From NCBI GenBank assembly GCA_002396645.1, contig DGYI01000033.1, positions 1 through 11,997 on the forward strand: a DNA stretch of 11,997 bases, read 5' to 3'. A program made the position numbers and the translations under genes. Source of the stretch: Firmicutes bacterium UBA5010. GTDB lineage: Bacteria; Bacillota; Clostridia; Tissierellales; Sedimentibacteraceae. Under the pieces are notes generated by a model that ran no database searches, was not told the origin of the DNA, and saw only the letters and a list, made by a program, of their open reading frames with translations. Below are positions 5,124-11,997 of the stretch, piece by piece. Position 1 is the stretch's first letter; each line of letters opens with the position of its first letter.

Positions 5124-6584
5124 ATGAGTACAAATAACAATGAGTTAAAAGGTCACGGCGATTTAGGCATTATACGACTTACAGCATTTGCTATTGGATC
5201 TACACTTGCCAGCGGTGTATTCAGTATTTCGGGGGACATGGCCGCTAATGGAGCAAATACTGCGGCGGTATTAACAGGATGGTTGATTTGCGGAATAGGA
5301 ATGATTGCACTTATGATGTGCTTTTATGGTCTGAATGAATTCAGACCGGATTTAAAGAGTGGTGTTTACAGCTATGCCAAAGAAGGATTCGGAGAATATG
5401 TGGGCTTTAATTCAGCCTATGGATACTGGATTAGTGCACTTCTTGCAAATGTATCCTTTGCGACATTGCTTTTTGCGGCATTAGGATATTTCTTCCCTGT
5501 TTTTGGAGAAGGAAATAACCTGATTTCCGTAGTGGTAGCATCTGTATTCATTTGGTTTACTGTTTATTTGGTGCTTCGCGGAGTGAGTGAAGCTACAACT
5601 ATAAACTTAATTGTTGTAATAGCTAAAATTTTACCTATTTTAGTGTTGATTATATCAATTATATTTGTAAGAGCATTTAAAATGGAAATTTTTATGGATA
5701 ATTTTTGGGGAGAGCCAGGAGGGCCGTCGTTTATAAATCAGGTAAAAGCTACAACATCTACAACTGTTTGGGCTTTCGTAGGTATTGAGGGGGCTGTTGT
5801 TATTTCCGGAAGAGCCAAAAGATCAAAAGATGCGGGATCTGCAACAGTAATTTCGTTCCTTTGTCTTTTAGCTATATATATTATGATCTCGGTACTTAGT
5901 ATGGGAGTAATGACAAGAGCCGAGTTAGCGGAATTAGGAAATCCTCCGATGGCAGGAGTTTTGCAGCATGTTTTAGGACCATGGGGTGCAACTTTAGTCA
6001 ACTTTGCTGTTTTCATATCCTTAACAGGTGCAACCTTCACATACACCATATTAGCTGCCGAAGCTATTTATGAGCCTGCTGCTCAAGGCGCATTTCCTAA
6101 AATATTTGCAGCTGAAAACAAGAAAAAAGCACCATCAACCGCACTTATGATTACCAATATAATTATTCAAATTTTCTTGATAATAGTTCTTTTCAACGAA
6201 TCGACATATCAGATATTCTATACTCTGTCTGCCAGCATGATAATGATACCGTATTTATTAAGCTCTATGTATTACCTAAAAATAGTGCTTAGAAGAGAGG
6301 GAAGAATCGGAGAGTTATCGTCGGGAAGCTTATTTGTTCAACAAGTTATAGCTGTTGTCGGAACTATTTACGGAGCATGGCTTTTATACGCAAGTGGATT
6401 GACATATATACTTATCACTGCCGTCTTATATTGTCCGGGAACACTCATTTATTTGTGGAACAAGAAGGAAAAGGGTAAAAAATTCTTTGAAAATAAAGCT
6501 GAAATTGCAATTTTCTTAGTTATCTTTGTTATGTTTGTAACATCTATAGTAATGATAAGCAACGGCACAATAAGTCCATTCTAA
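5124..6584 (+). CDS. APC-family basic amino acid antiporter (ArcD-like)
   Basis: A 486-residue integral membrane protein with about 12 hydrophobic segments and almost no soluble domain. TM1 carries the family's glycine-rich substrate motif in AIGSTLASGVFSISGDMAA, and the following segments (SGVYSYAKEGFGEYVGFNSAYGYW) match the basic amino acid/polyamine antiporter (APA) group that includes arginine:ornithine exchangers. It would import a cationic amino acid such as arginine or a methylarginine in exchange for ornithine or citrulline. GAGGAGG at 5111 to 5117 is six bases upstream. It follows DDAH after 231 bases that contain a strong hairpin but no gene, and precedes the racemase by 26 bases. 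The substrate is inferred from family and neighbours. Confidence 0.88.
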   Translation: MSTNNNELKGHGDLGIIRLTAFAIGSTLASGVFSISGDMAANGANTAAVLTGWLICGIGMIALMMCFYGLNEFRPDLKSGVYSYAKEGFGEYVGFNSAYGYWISALLANVSFATLLFAALGYFFPVFGEGNNLISVVVASVFIWFTVYLVLRGVSEATTINLIVVIAKILPILVLIISIIFVRAFKMEIFMDNFWGEPGGPSFINQVKATTSTTVWAFVGIEGAVVISGRAKRSKDAGSATVISFLCLLAIYIMISVLSMGVMTRAELAELGNPPMAGVLQHVLGPWGATLVNFAVFISLTGATFTYTILAAEAIYEPAAQGAFPKIFAAENKKKAPSTALMITNIIIQIFLIIVLFNESTYQIFYTLSASMIMIPYLLSSMYYLKIVLRREGRIGELSSGSLFVQQVIAVVGTIYGAWLLYASGLTYILITAVLYCPGTLIYLWNKKEKGKKFFENKAEIAIFLVIFVMFVTSIVMISNGTISPF

Positions 6585-6610
6585 TTATATAAAAGTTTTG
6601 GAGGAATAAG

Positions 6611-7675
6611 ATGAAATACCCTGCATTAATTGTTGACTTAAAGAAAATAAAGCAAAATACAAAAGCAGTAATAGACGAGTGTAAAAAATATGGTATTTCT
6701 GTAACCGCAGTATCTAAATGCTATTGCGGTTTACATGAAATAGCATATGTACAGGTTTGTGCAGGGGTAGAAATGATTGCCGATTCAAGAGTAAAGAATC
6801 TGAAAAAATTAAACAGTCTTCCTGTAAAAAAGATGCTTATCAGAATTCCTATGATTTCTGAAGCTGATGATGTAGTTGAATATGCCGATTATTCTATGAA
6901 CTCCGAGTTAAAAACTATAAGAGCATTGTCAGATTCAGCTTTACGTAAAGGAAAGATACATAAGATAATTTTTATGGTTGACATAGGTGATTTAAGAGAG
7001 GGCTGCCTTCCGGAAAATGCGCTTAGTGTTATATCGGAGGTAGCCAAGCTTAAAGGAGTTGTTTTAGACGGTATTGCTGCAAATTTCGGATGCTTCGGCG
7101 GAGTGATGCCTGAATATGAAAATTTAAGCATATTAGTTAAACTGGCCGAAGATGTAAAGAAAAACTTTGGTATTGATGTCAGCCTCATCAGCGGAGGAAA
7201 CTCCTTCACCTACACTGCTATGGTGCAGGGACAGTGTCCGAAAGAAATCAATCATTTCAGATTTGGCGATATACTGCTTACAGGATATGATGCACGCCTT
7301 TGCGAAATGGTGCCGGGAGCAGAACCGGATTCCTTGATACTGCTTTGTGAGCTTATTGAAATATTAGATAAACCATCAAAGCCTTTTGGAAAAATTGAAA
7401 AGGATGCATTTGGAGAGATACCACATTTTGAGGATAAGGGTATAAGAAAAAGAGCAATATTTGCTGTAGGAAGGCAGGATATACGCATAGAAGAAGTCTT
7501 TGCAATAAAAGAGGGAATGGAAATTCTGGGGGCGAGCAGTGATCATATGATAGTTGATGTGACCGAATGTAAGGAAGAGCTGGATGTAGGCTCTGTTATT
7601 CCTTTTAGATTGACTTACGGAGCAATGTTAGCTGCATTTACTTCAGAGTATGTTGAGAAAGTGTTTATACAGTAA
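6611..7675 (+). CDS. PLP-dependent amino acid racemase, ornithine-racemase-like
   Basis: A 354-residue protein with the alanine-racemase-type PLP barrel at the N-terminus. Lys36 in AVSKCYCG is the expected PLP Schiff-base lysine. MIADSRVKNLKKL, KMLIRIPMIS and IIFMVDIGDLREG match the ornithine racemase subgroup known from amino-acid-fermenting clostridia, and the length equals the ornithine racemase of Clostridium sticklandii as I recall it. That enzyme makes D-ornithine for the oxidative ornithine pathway. GGAGG at 6600 to 6604 is six bases before the start. It lies 26 bases after the antiporter, so it is in the same transcript. Ornithine fits the arginine-type context, but other amino acids (lysine, arginine) remain possible. 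Confidence 0.85.
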   Translation: MKYPALIVDLKKIKQNTKAVIDECKKYGISVTAVSKCYCGLHEIAYVQVCAGVEMIADSRVKNLKKLNSLPVKKMLIRIPMISEADDVVEYADYSMNSELKTIRALSDSALRKGKIHKIIFMVDIGDLREGCLPENALSVISEVAKLKGVVLDGIAANFGCFGGVMPEYENLSILVKLAEDVKKNFGIDVSLISGGNSFTYTAMVQGQCPKEINHFRFGDILLTGYDARLCEMVPGAEPDSLILLCELIEILDKPSKPFGKIEKDAFGEIPHFEDKGIRKRAIFAVGRQDIRIEEVFAIKEGMEILGASSDHMIVDVTECKEELDVGSVIPFRLTYGAMLAAFTSEYVEKVFIQ

Positions 7676-7813
7676 ATCATATACAGAGTATTTTTGACTG
7701 TAATAGGAAAACATTTTCTTTAAAATCAACAAATTTCAGCATAAAATTTGAATGAATATATTAAGAACTATAACTTAATATATACAAAATAAAAATTACC
7801 AAGGAGGATAATT

Positions 7814-9217
7814 ATGGAAAATATTGAAAAAAAGAAAAAATTTAAGTTCCCTCACACTTACACGATATTATTTGCAATAATAGTATTAGTAGTTATCTTA
7901 ACCCACATAATACCTGCAGGAAATTTTGACAAAATAGCTGATCCGGAAACAGGTGCAACTACCATTGATCCAAACTCCTTTAAATATGTTGAAAAAACTC
8001 CTGCGGGATTTTTTGATATATTTTTAAGCATACAAAAAGGTATGGTTCAGGGCTCAAGCATAATATTTTTGATAATTTTTGCCTATTACAGTGTTTTTAC
8101 TATTACAAAAACAGGTGCACTTCACGGTGGGATAAATGTATTATTAAAAAAATTAAAAGGCAAAGAATTCCTATCTATCCCGATATTTATGGTGATATTT
8201 GCCTTAGCAGGCTCTACCTACGGAGAATGGGATACAATATACGGTCTTATACCAATATTTGTTGGTTTAGCAATAGCACTCGGATATGATGCCCTGGTCG
8301 GACTTGCTATGTCAGGTTTGGCTGTAGCTATGGGATTTGCTTCCGCTACCACAAATCCGTTTACAATCGGCATTGCACAGTCAATTGCAGAGCTTCCTCT
8401 ATTTTCAGGTTTAGGATTCAGAGTTATCATATTTATAGTATTTGTCGGAACTTCTATATGGTGGACAATGAGATATGCTGCTAAAATAAAGAAAAATCCT
8501 GATTTAAGTATAATGAAGGGTATAAATATAGGCAAGCTTGAAATTAACAGAGATGAAATTGACAATGTTGAATTTACAGCAAAAAGAAAAATAACTCTTC
8601 TTATCTTCCTTGCAACAATAATATTGATAGTCTATACCTCCTTAGAGCTTGGATGGTACCTGGATGAGATGTCAGCCTTATTCCTTCTGTGCGGTATTAT
8701 TGTTTCAATTATCTGGCGTGAAGGACCTGACAAAATCATCAAAAATATAATAGATGCTACTTGCGAAATAATATCAGCAGCACTCGTTATAGGTATTTCA
8801 AGAGCAGTAGTTGTTATATTGACAGAAGGAAATATATTAGATACAATAATTTATTCTTTGAGCAAGCCGCTTGCTTCATGGCCGTCATGGATGGCTGCAG
8901 AGGGAATGCTGGTTTTCCAAAATATAATGAATTTCTTTATACCATCAGGAAGCGGACTTGCAACAACAGTTATGCCGATTATGACGCCGCTTGCTGACCT
9001 AGTTGAGGTTAACAGGCAGGTTGCTGTTTTGGCATATCAATTCGGAGACGGATATTCAAATTTAATTTGGCCTACCGGAGCGGCAGTAATGGCAAGTATC
9101 GCAAAAGTTCCTCTTGAAAAATGGTATAAATTCTTTGGTCCTTTATTTGTTGTTTTAGTAATACTGCAAATCGTATTTATATATATCGCTACGATTATGA
9201 ATTACGGTCCGTTCTAA
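7814..9217 (+). CDS. YfcC-family transporter (DcuC/IT superfamily)
   Basis: A 467-residue integral membrane protein with about 11 to 12 hydrophobic segments, the first at residues 16 to 35. The loop after TM1 ends in IIPAGNF, and the segments STYGEWDTIYGLIPIFV, TNPFTIGIAQSIAELPLFSG and PSGSGLATTVMPIMTPLAD are characteristic of YfcC proteins, which are annotated as carboxylate or basic amino acid carriers. The family's substrates are poorly known. AAGGAGG at 7801 to 7807 is six bases before the start. It follows the racemase after 138 bases without a gene, and the M20 hydrolase follows after 28 bases. That pair recalls AbgT with AbgB, so it may import a peptide or N-acyl amino acid that the hydrolase cleaves. 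Confidence 0.87.
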   Translation: MENIEKKKKFKFPHTYTILFAIIVLVVILTHIIPAGNFDKIADPETGATTIDPNSFKYVEKTPAGFFDIFLSIQKGMVQGSSIIFLIIFAYYSVFTITKTGALHGGINVLLKKLKGKEFLSIPIFMVIFALAGSTYGEWDTIYGLIPIFVGLAIALGYDALVGLAMSGLAVAMGFASATTNPFTIGIAQSIAELPLFSGLGFRVIIFIVFVGTSIWWTMRYAAKIKKNPDLSIMKGINIGKLEINRDEIDNVEFTAKRKITLLIFLATIILIVYTSLELGWYLDEMSALFLLCGIIVSIIWREGPDKIIKNIIDATCEIISAALVIGISRAVVVILTEGNILDTIIYSLSKPLASWPSWMAAEGMLVFQNIMNFFIPSGSGLATTVMPIMTPLADLVEVNRQVAVLAYQFGDGYSNLIWPTGAAVMASIAKVPLEKWYKFFGPLFVVLVILQIVFIYIATIMNYGPF

Positions 9218-9245
9218 ATATATGATTACGAAAGGAAGATAAACT

Positions 9246-10418
9246 ATGATTAATAAGGAAATACAAAATATTATAGACAGCCATAAATATCTTGAAGAAA
9301 TTTTAAAACTAAATGACTATATGGCTGATAATCCCGAAATATCAGGAGAAGAATACGAGTCGTCGGCAAAAATAGTTGAACTGCTGAGGTCTAAAGGAAT
9401 TGAAGTTAAGTATCCGTATGCAGAACTGGAGACAGCATTCAAGGCTTCTATATTCGGTTTAAATCCTGAAGGTCCTAAAATTTGCATTATGGCAGAATAT
9501 GACGCACTGCCGGGTATAGGGCACGGCTGCGGACACAGTGCCAGCGGAAGTATTTCGGTATTGGCAGCCCTTATAATTAATGACCTTAAATCTTACTTTA
9601 GCGGACAGGTAGATATAGTAGGAACTCCTGACGAAGAAGTTTTAGGAGGAAAAATAAAGATGGCTGCGGCAGGTGTATTTGATGATTATGACTATGCAAT
9701 CATGATGCACATGAATAACTACAGTTCACCTAACAGCAAGTTTTTAGTTCTTGACGGAATTAATATTGAGTTTACAGGCAAAACATCCCATGCTTCGGCT
9801 TCACCTTGGGACGGAAGAAATGCCTTAAATGCAATGCAGTTGTTTTTCCATTCTATAGATATGATGAGACAGCATGTTAAGCCGGATATAAGATTGCACG
9901 GATATATAAAAGAAGGAGGCAAAGCTCCTAATATTGTACCTGACTACAGTCTAAGTGAATTCTATATAAGAGGAAACGAGCTGTCATATGTAGAAGAGAT
10001 AAGAGCATGGGTCGAAGATTGCGTTAAGGCGGCTGCACTGGCAACAAGAACTACTGGTAAAGTAAGCAAATTATGTGATGTATTAAAGGATATAGCCCCT
10101 AATAAATACGCAGAAGATGCATTGACAGAAAAATTTAAACACTATGGTGTTGAAGTATTTCCTGTAGGTGAGCCTATGGGTTCATCAGATATAGGAGATG
10201 TAGATTATGTATGTCCTGCCTTTCATCCCCTTATGGGTGTTAAAGAAGGCATATCACTTCATACTAAAGAATTTGCAGATGAAATGACAACAGAAAACGG
10301 TCATAATGCGATTGAAAAAGGTGGTAAAATAATAGCATCCTTTGTTATGGAAACACTTTTAGACAGTGAGCTGTTAAATAACATCAAGGCTGAATATAAA
10401 AAACAAAGAAATAAGTAA
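9246..10418 (+). CDS. M20-family metallo-amidohydrolase / dipeptidase
   Basis: A 390-residue cytoplasmic hydrolase of the M20 (AbgB / aminoacylase-1-like, Xaa-Arg dipeptidase) group. The metal and catalytic residues are present: Asp86 in AEYDALPG, Cys95 and His97 in GHGCGHSASG, Glu130-Glu131 in GTPDEEVLGGK, His155 in MMHMN, His182 in KTSHASASPWDGRNALNA (start of the dimerisation domain, about 172 to 285) and His339 in SLHTKEF. It would cleave an amide bond of a dipeptide or N-acyl amino acid; the PM20D2 branch acts on dipeptides with basic residues, which suits this operon. AAAGGAAG at 9231 to 9238 precedes the start. It is the last gene before a strong terminator. Confidence 0.9.
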   Translation: MINKEIQNIIDSHKYLEEILKLNDYMADNPEISGEEYESSAKIVELLRSKGIEVKYPYAELETAFKASIFGLNPEGPKICIMAEYDALPGIGHGCGHSASGSISVLAALIINDLKSYFSGQVDIVGTPDEEVLGGKIKMAAAGVFDDYDYAIMMHMNNYSSPNSKFLVLDGINIEFTGKTSHASASPWDGRNALNAMQLFFHSIDMMRQHVKPDIRLHGYIKEGGKAPNIVPDYSLSEFYIRGNELSYVEEIRAWVEDCVKAAALATRTTGKVSKLCDVLKDIAPNKYAEDALTEKFKHYGVEVFPVGEPMGSSDIGDVDYVCPAFHPLMGVKEGISLHTKEFADEMTTENGHNAIEKGGKIIASFVMETLLDSELLNNIKAEYKKQRNK

Positions 10419-10433
10419 AATATGTGTAAAAAT

Positions 10434-10465
10434 AAGAGCTGTTTAATTTCAGCTCTTGTTTTTTT
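10434..10465 (+). terminator. Terminator of the catabolic operon
   Basis: AAGAGCTG (10434 to 10441) and CAGCTCTT (10450 to 10457) form a perfect eight-base stem followed by seven Ts (10459 to 10465). It lies 15 bases after the M20 stop and marks the end of the five-gene operon. Confidence 0.93.
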
Positions 10466-10491
10466 GACATAAAATGATAAAATCAAAAAAG

Positions 10492-10536
10492 TTGACAAAC
10501 AGTATTGCATTATAATTAAGATAGTGATAATATAAT
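10492..10536 (+). promoter_or_regulatory. Promoter region of the thiT transcript
   Basis: A perfect TTGACA (10492 to 10497) and two perfect TATAAT boxes (10511 to 10516 and 10531 to 10536) lie in the right place before the riboswitch. Neither spacing is standard (13 and 33 bases), so I cannot say which pair is used. Confidence 0.4.
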
Positions 10537-10591
10537 ATCAGAATTGTGACTTGAAGCTTGGTCGCAAATAACTTAATAAAATATAAAATAT

Positions 10592-10665
10592 TTTGCTAGG
10601 GGAGCTTTATGGCTGAGATTTCACCCTTATAACTTGATCCGGTTAGTACCGGCGAAAGGAAGCGT
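10592..10665 (+). ncRNA. TPP riboswitch (THI element)
   Basis: The conserved core of the thiamine pyrophosphate aptamer is visible in order: GCTAGGGGAGC (10595 to 10605), CTGAGA (10613 to 10618), ACCCTT, TTGATC (10634 to 10639) and CCGGCGAAAGGAAGC (10649 to 10663). GCT (10595 to 10597) pairs with AGC (10661 to 10663) to close P1. TPP binding should switch off the thiT gene that starts 41 bases further on. Confidence 0.95.
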
Positions 10666-10672
10666 GTGAGTT

Positions 10673-10696
10673 CTCTTTATGCAAAAAAATAAGGAG
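10673..10696 (+). promoter_or_regulatory. Shine-Dalgarno sequestering hairpin of the riboswitch
   Basis: CTCTTTAT (10673 to 10680) can pair with ATAAGGAG (10689 to 10696), eight base pairs with one G-T wobble and an eight-base loop. This hides most of the AAGGAGG ribosome-binding site at 10691 to 10697. There is no hairpin with a following T-run of terminator type before the gene, so control is probably at translation. The pairing is seen; the switching is inferred. Confidence 0.6.
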
Positions 10697-10705
10697 GCTT
10701 TTTTT

Positions 10706-11332
10706 ATGGAAGAAATTTTACAAAACTTTTTTGGCTCAATAGCCGGGCAGCTTACAACCATTGCAGTAATTATCATTTTAATGGTGCTTGTTGCAAAAAC
10801 CGACAAGAAAAAAATGGATGTCAATGTTATGGTTAAGACAGCAATTCTTATTGCTATTGCGTATGTGCTTAATCAGATAACTCTGTTTAGAATGCCGCAG
10901 GGAGGCTCAGTAACTCCGTTCAGTATGCTTTTTATTGTGTTAGTAGCCTATCTGTTCGGAGCAAAACAAGGCGTTACAGCAGGTATTGTGTTTGGTTTAT
11001 TGGATTTACTTATAAAGCCATATGTTATACACCCGGTACAATTAATTCTTGATTATCCTTTGGCATTCGGAGCATTGGGGCTTGGTGCTGTGTTAAGAAA
11101 TCAAAAACACGGACTTATGAAAACTTACCTTGTAGGTATATTAGGAAGATTTATAATCTCATCCATATCAGGAATCATATTTTTTATGGATACCACAAAC
11201 GGAGTGTGGCCGGGCTTAATAGCTGCAATCGGATATAATTTTACCTATATAGCTGCAGAAGGTTTTGCAACTGTTTTGATTTTATTTATTCCGCAGCTTA
11301 ACATCTTGTTTGATAAATATAAGATTAGTTAA
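10706..11332 (+). CDS. thiT: ThiT, thiamine-binding S component of an ECF transporter
   Basis: A 208-residue membrane protein that binds thiamine and works with the shared ECF energising module (EcfA, EcfA', EcfT), which is not in this window. The ThiT signature is clear: RMPQGGSVTPFSML, GAKQGVTAGIVFGLLDLL and HPVQLILDYPLAFGALGLG, with Tyr and Asp of the DYPLAF motif in the ligand site. Five to six hydrophobic segments follow residue 35. The N-terminal 35 residues hold an extra hydrophobic segment (about 10 to 30), making it longer than typical ThiT (about 180 to 190). The ATG at 10706 is chosen over the in-frame ATG at 10679 because AAGGAGG (10691 to 10697) lies eight bases before it. Control is by the TPP riboswitch upstream. 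Confidence 0.93.
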   Translation: MEEILQNFFGSIAGQLTTIAVIIILMVLVAKTDKKKMDVNVMVKTAILIAIAYVLNQITLFRMPQGGSVTPFSMLFIVLVAYLFGAKQGVTAGIVFGLLDLLIKPYVIHPVQLILDYPLAFGALGLGAVLRNQKHGLMKTYLVGILGRFIISSISGIIFFMDTTNGVWPGLIAAIGYNFTYIAAEGFATVLILFIPQLNILFDKYKIS

Positions 11333-11358
11333 TTTAATATTATTAAAGATATTTATAA

Positions 11359-11390
11359 TACTGCACAATTAGATATTGTGCAGTATTTTT
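11359..11390 (+). terminator. Terminator of thiT, first of two
   Basis: TACTGCACAAT (11359 to 11369) and ATTGTGCAGTA (11375 to 11385) form a perfect 11-base stem with a five-base loop, followed by TTTTT. It lies 26 bases after the thiT stop. Confidence 0.93.
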
Positions 11391-11396
11391 ACTATT

Positions 11397-11435
11397 ATTG
11401 CAGTGAATTTCCATATAAAATTCACTGCGATTTTT
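11397..11435 (+). terminator. Second terminator in tandem
   Basis: GCAGTGAATT (11400 to 11409) and AATTCACTGC (11419 to 11428) form a perfect 10-base stem that extends with a wobble pair, followed by TTTTT (11431 to 11435). It comes seven bases after the first terminator and gives a very tight separation from the next gene. Confidence 0.85.
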
Positions 11436-11518
11436 ATATTAATTAAATGTTTACAATTCGTTTGTATAGATATAAAATAAGATAATTGAATAAAATACTT
11501 TGCTACATGGAGATAAAT

Positions 11519-11997
11519 ATGGAAACTAATATTATAATTCATAAGGCTATAGTTCATGTGCTTGACATGTCTATAACTTCACCTATTATATCGGAGATGC
11601 CGCTGGAAATTGATGATGACACATTTGAATATATAGTAAAACAAATCACTAAAATAGCATTTTTGCCCTCAAGCAAAAAATATACCTTATCCAATAACAG
11701 CGAAAGCTGTCAGCTTTTAATGAGCTTTGACAACAGTAATTTCGAAGCTATAACCCAAACTTTGACTAAAAATATATTTGAAGCAATGAAAAATTGTACA
11801 AATGCTAATTCTTCTGACCTTTTATATTGCTTGTATGAAACAGAGGGCGTAAAGAAGCTGTGTATGCTTAAATTAGACTACAAGGATAGCTTTATACATA
11901 AAATTGACGAGCTTGATGAAAAAAGACTTGTCAGGATACTGAAATATAAATCAACCCTGCCGAATATTTCTCAAAAACCGGAGGAGAGCTTTATATA
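11519..11997 (+). CDS. Nucleoid-associated protein, NA37/YejK-like (partial)
   Basis: The first 159 codons of a gene cut by the window edge; the frame is open to the end. The start METNIIIHKAIVHVLD, followed by a Ser/Thr-Pro stretch and ISEMPLEIDDDTFEYIVKQI, matches the N-terminus of Firmicute proteins of the 37-kDa nucleoid-associated family, and LCMLKLDYKDSFIHKID fits its conserved centre. These proteins of about 330 to 350 residues associate with the nucleoid; their biological role is poorly defined. GGAGA at 11509 to 11513 is five bases before the ATG. The gene is separated from thiT by two terminators, so it has its own promoter, which I could not pick out confidently in the 83 bases after the second terminator. 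Confidence 0.8.
   Translation, partial: METNIIIHKAIVHVLDMSITSPIISEMPLEIDDDTFEYIVKQITKIAFLPSSKKYTLSNNSESCQLLMSFDNSNFEAITQTLTKNIFEAMKNCTNANSSDLLYCLYETEGVKKLCMLKLDYKDSFIHKIDELDEKRLVRILKYKSTLPNISQKPEESFI

Noticed and set aside
4897..5133. 78-codon minus-strand frame in the same gap
   Set aside because: No ribosome-binding site or family resemblance, and it is antisense to the operon transcript.
4931..5137. 68-codon plus-strand frame between DDAH and the antiporter
   Set aside because: No ribosome-binding site, it starts in the hairpin region, overlaps the antiporter start, and has no recognisable domain.
10679..10705. Longer start (ATG at 10679) for ThiT
   Set aside because: It sits upstream of the strong AAGGAGG site, within the riboswitch expression platform, and adds nine residues not expected in the family.
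11369..11557. 62-codon minus-strand frame over the thiT terminators
   Set aside because: It covers two terminators and the start of the NA37-type gene; composition is that of AT-rich noncoding DNA.

Overview
The window is a low-GC, AT-rich chromosome segment of an anaerobic, spore-forming Firmicute (class Clostridia or a close relative). The evidence is a cotJ spore-coat operon, strong AGGAGG ribosome-binding sites, a clostridial phage lysis module and amino-acid catabolism genes. I cannot name the species from sequence alone.

Region 1 (1 to about 2110): the right end of a prophage. It holds three small overlapping membrane-protein genes, a holin of the LL-H type among them, then a zinc amidase endolysin, a terminator, a lone XRE-type regulator, and a promoter-plus-long-hairpin element at the boundary. 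The endolysin has a second, well-placed ribosome-binding site and ATG that would make its C-terminal wall-binding domain as a separate 61-residue protein.

Region 2 (about 2075 to 2961, minus strand): the spore-coat operon cotJA-cotJB-cotJC. cotJC keeps its start, ribosome-binding site and first ~39 conserved codons, then runs into prophage sequence and stops after 48 codons. The prophage therefore appears inserted inside cotJC, the arrangement of skin-type elements that leave a sporulation gene by excision in the mother cell. CotJB carries an unusual Asp-Met-Arg/Lys repeat tract at its N-terminus.

Region 3 (3058 to 10465): a GntR/FCD regulator on the minus strand, divergent from a likely five-gene operon on the plus strand. 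The operon encodes a dimethylarginine dimethylaminohydrolase (all catalytic residues present), an APC-family basic amino acid antiporter, an ornithine/alanine-racemase-like PLP enzyme, a YfcC-family transporter and an M20 amidohydrolase. A perfect palindrome TTGTATACAA sits at the predicted transcription start and is the obvious candidate operator. I infer an inducible pathway for uptake, peptide or acyl cleavage, and breakdown of (methyl)arginine-type compounds. A strong terminator closes the operon.

Region 4 (about 10490 to 11435): a TPP riboswitch with a Shine-Dalgarno-sequestering hairpin, controlling the thiamine ECF transporter S component ThiT, followed by two tandem terminators.

Region 5 (11519 to the window end): the 5' part of a nucleoid-associated (NA37/YejK-like) protein gene, cut by the window edge.
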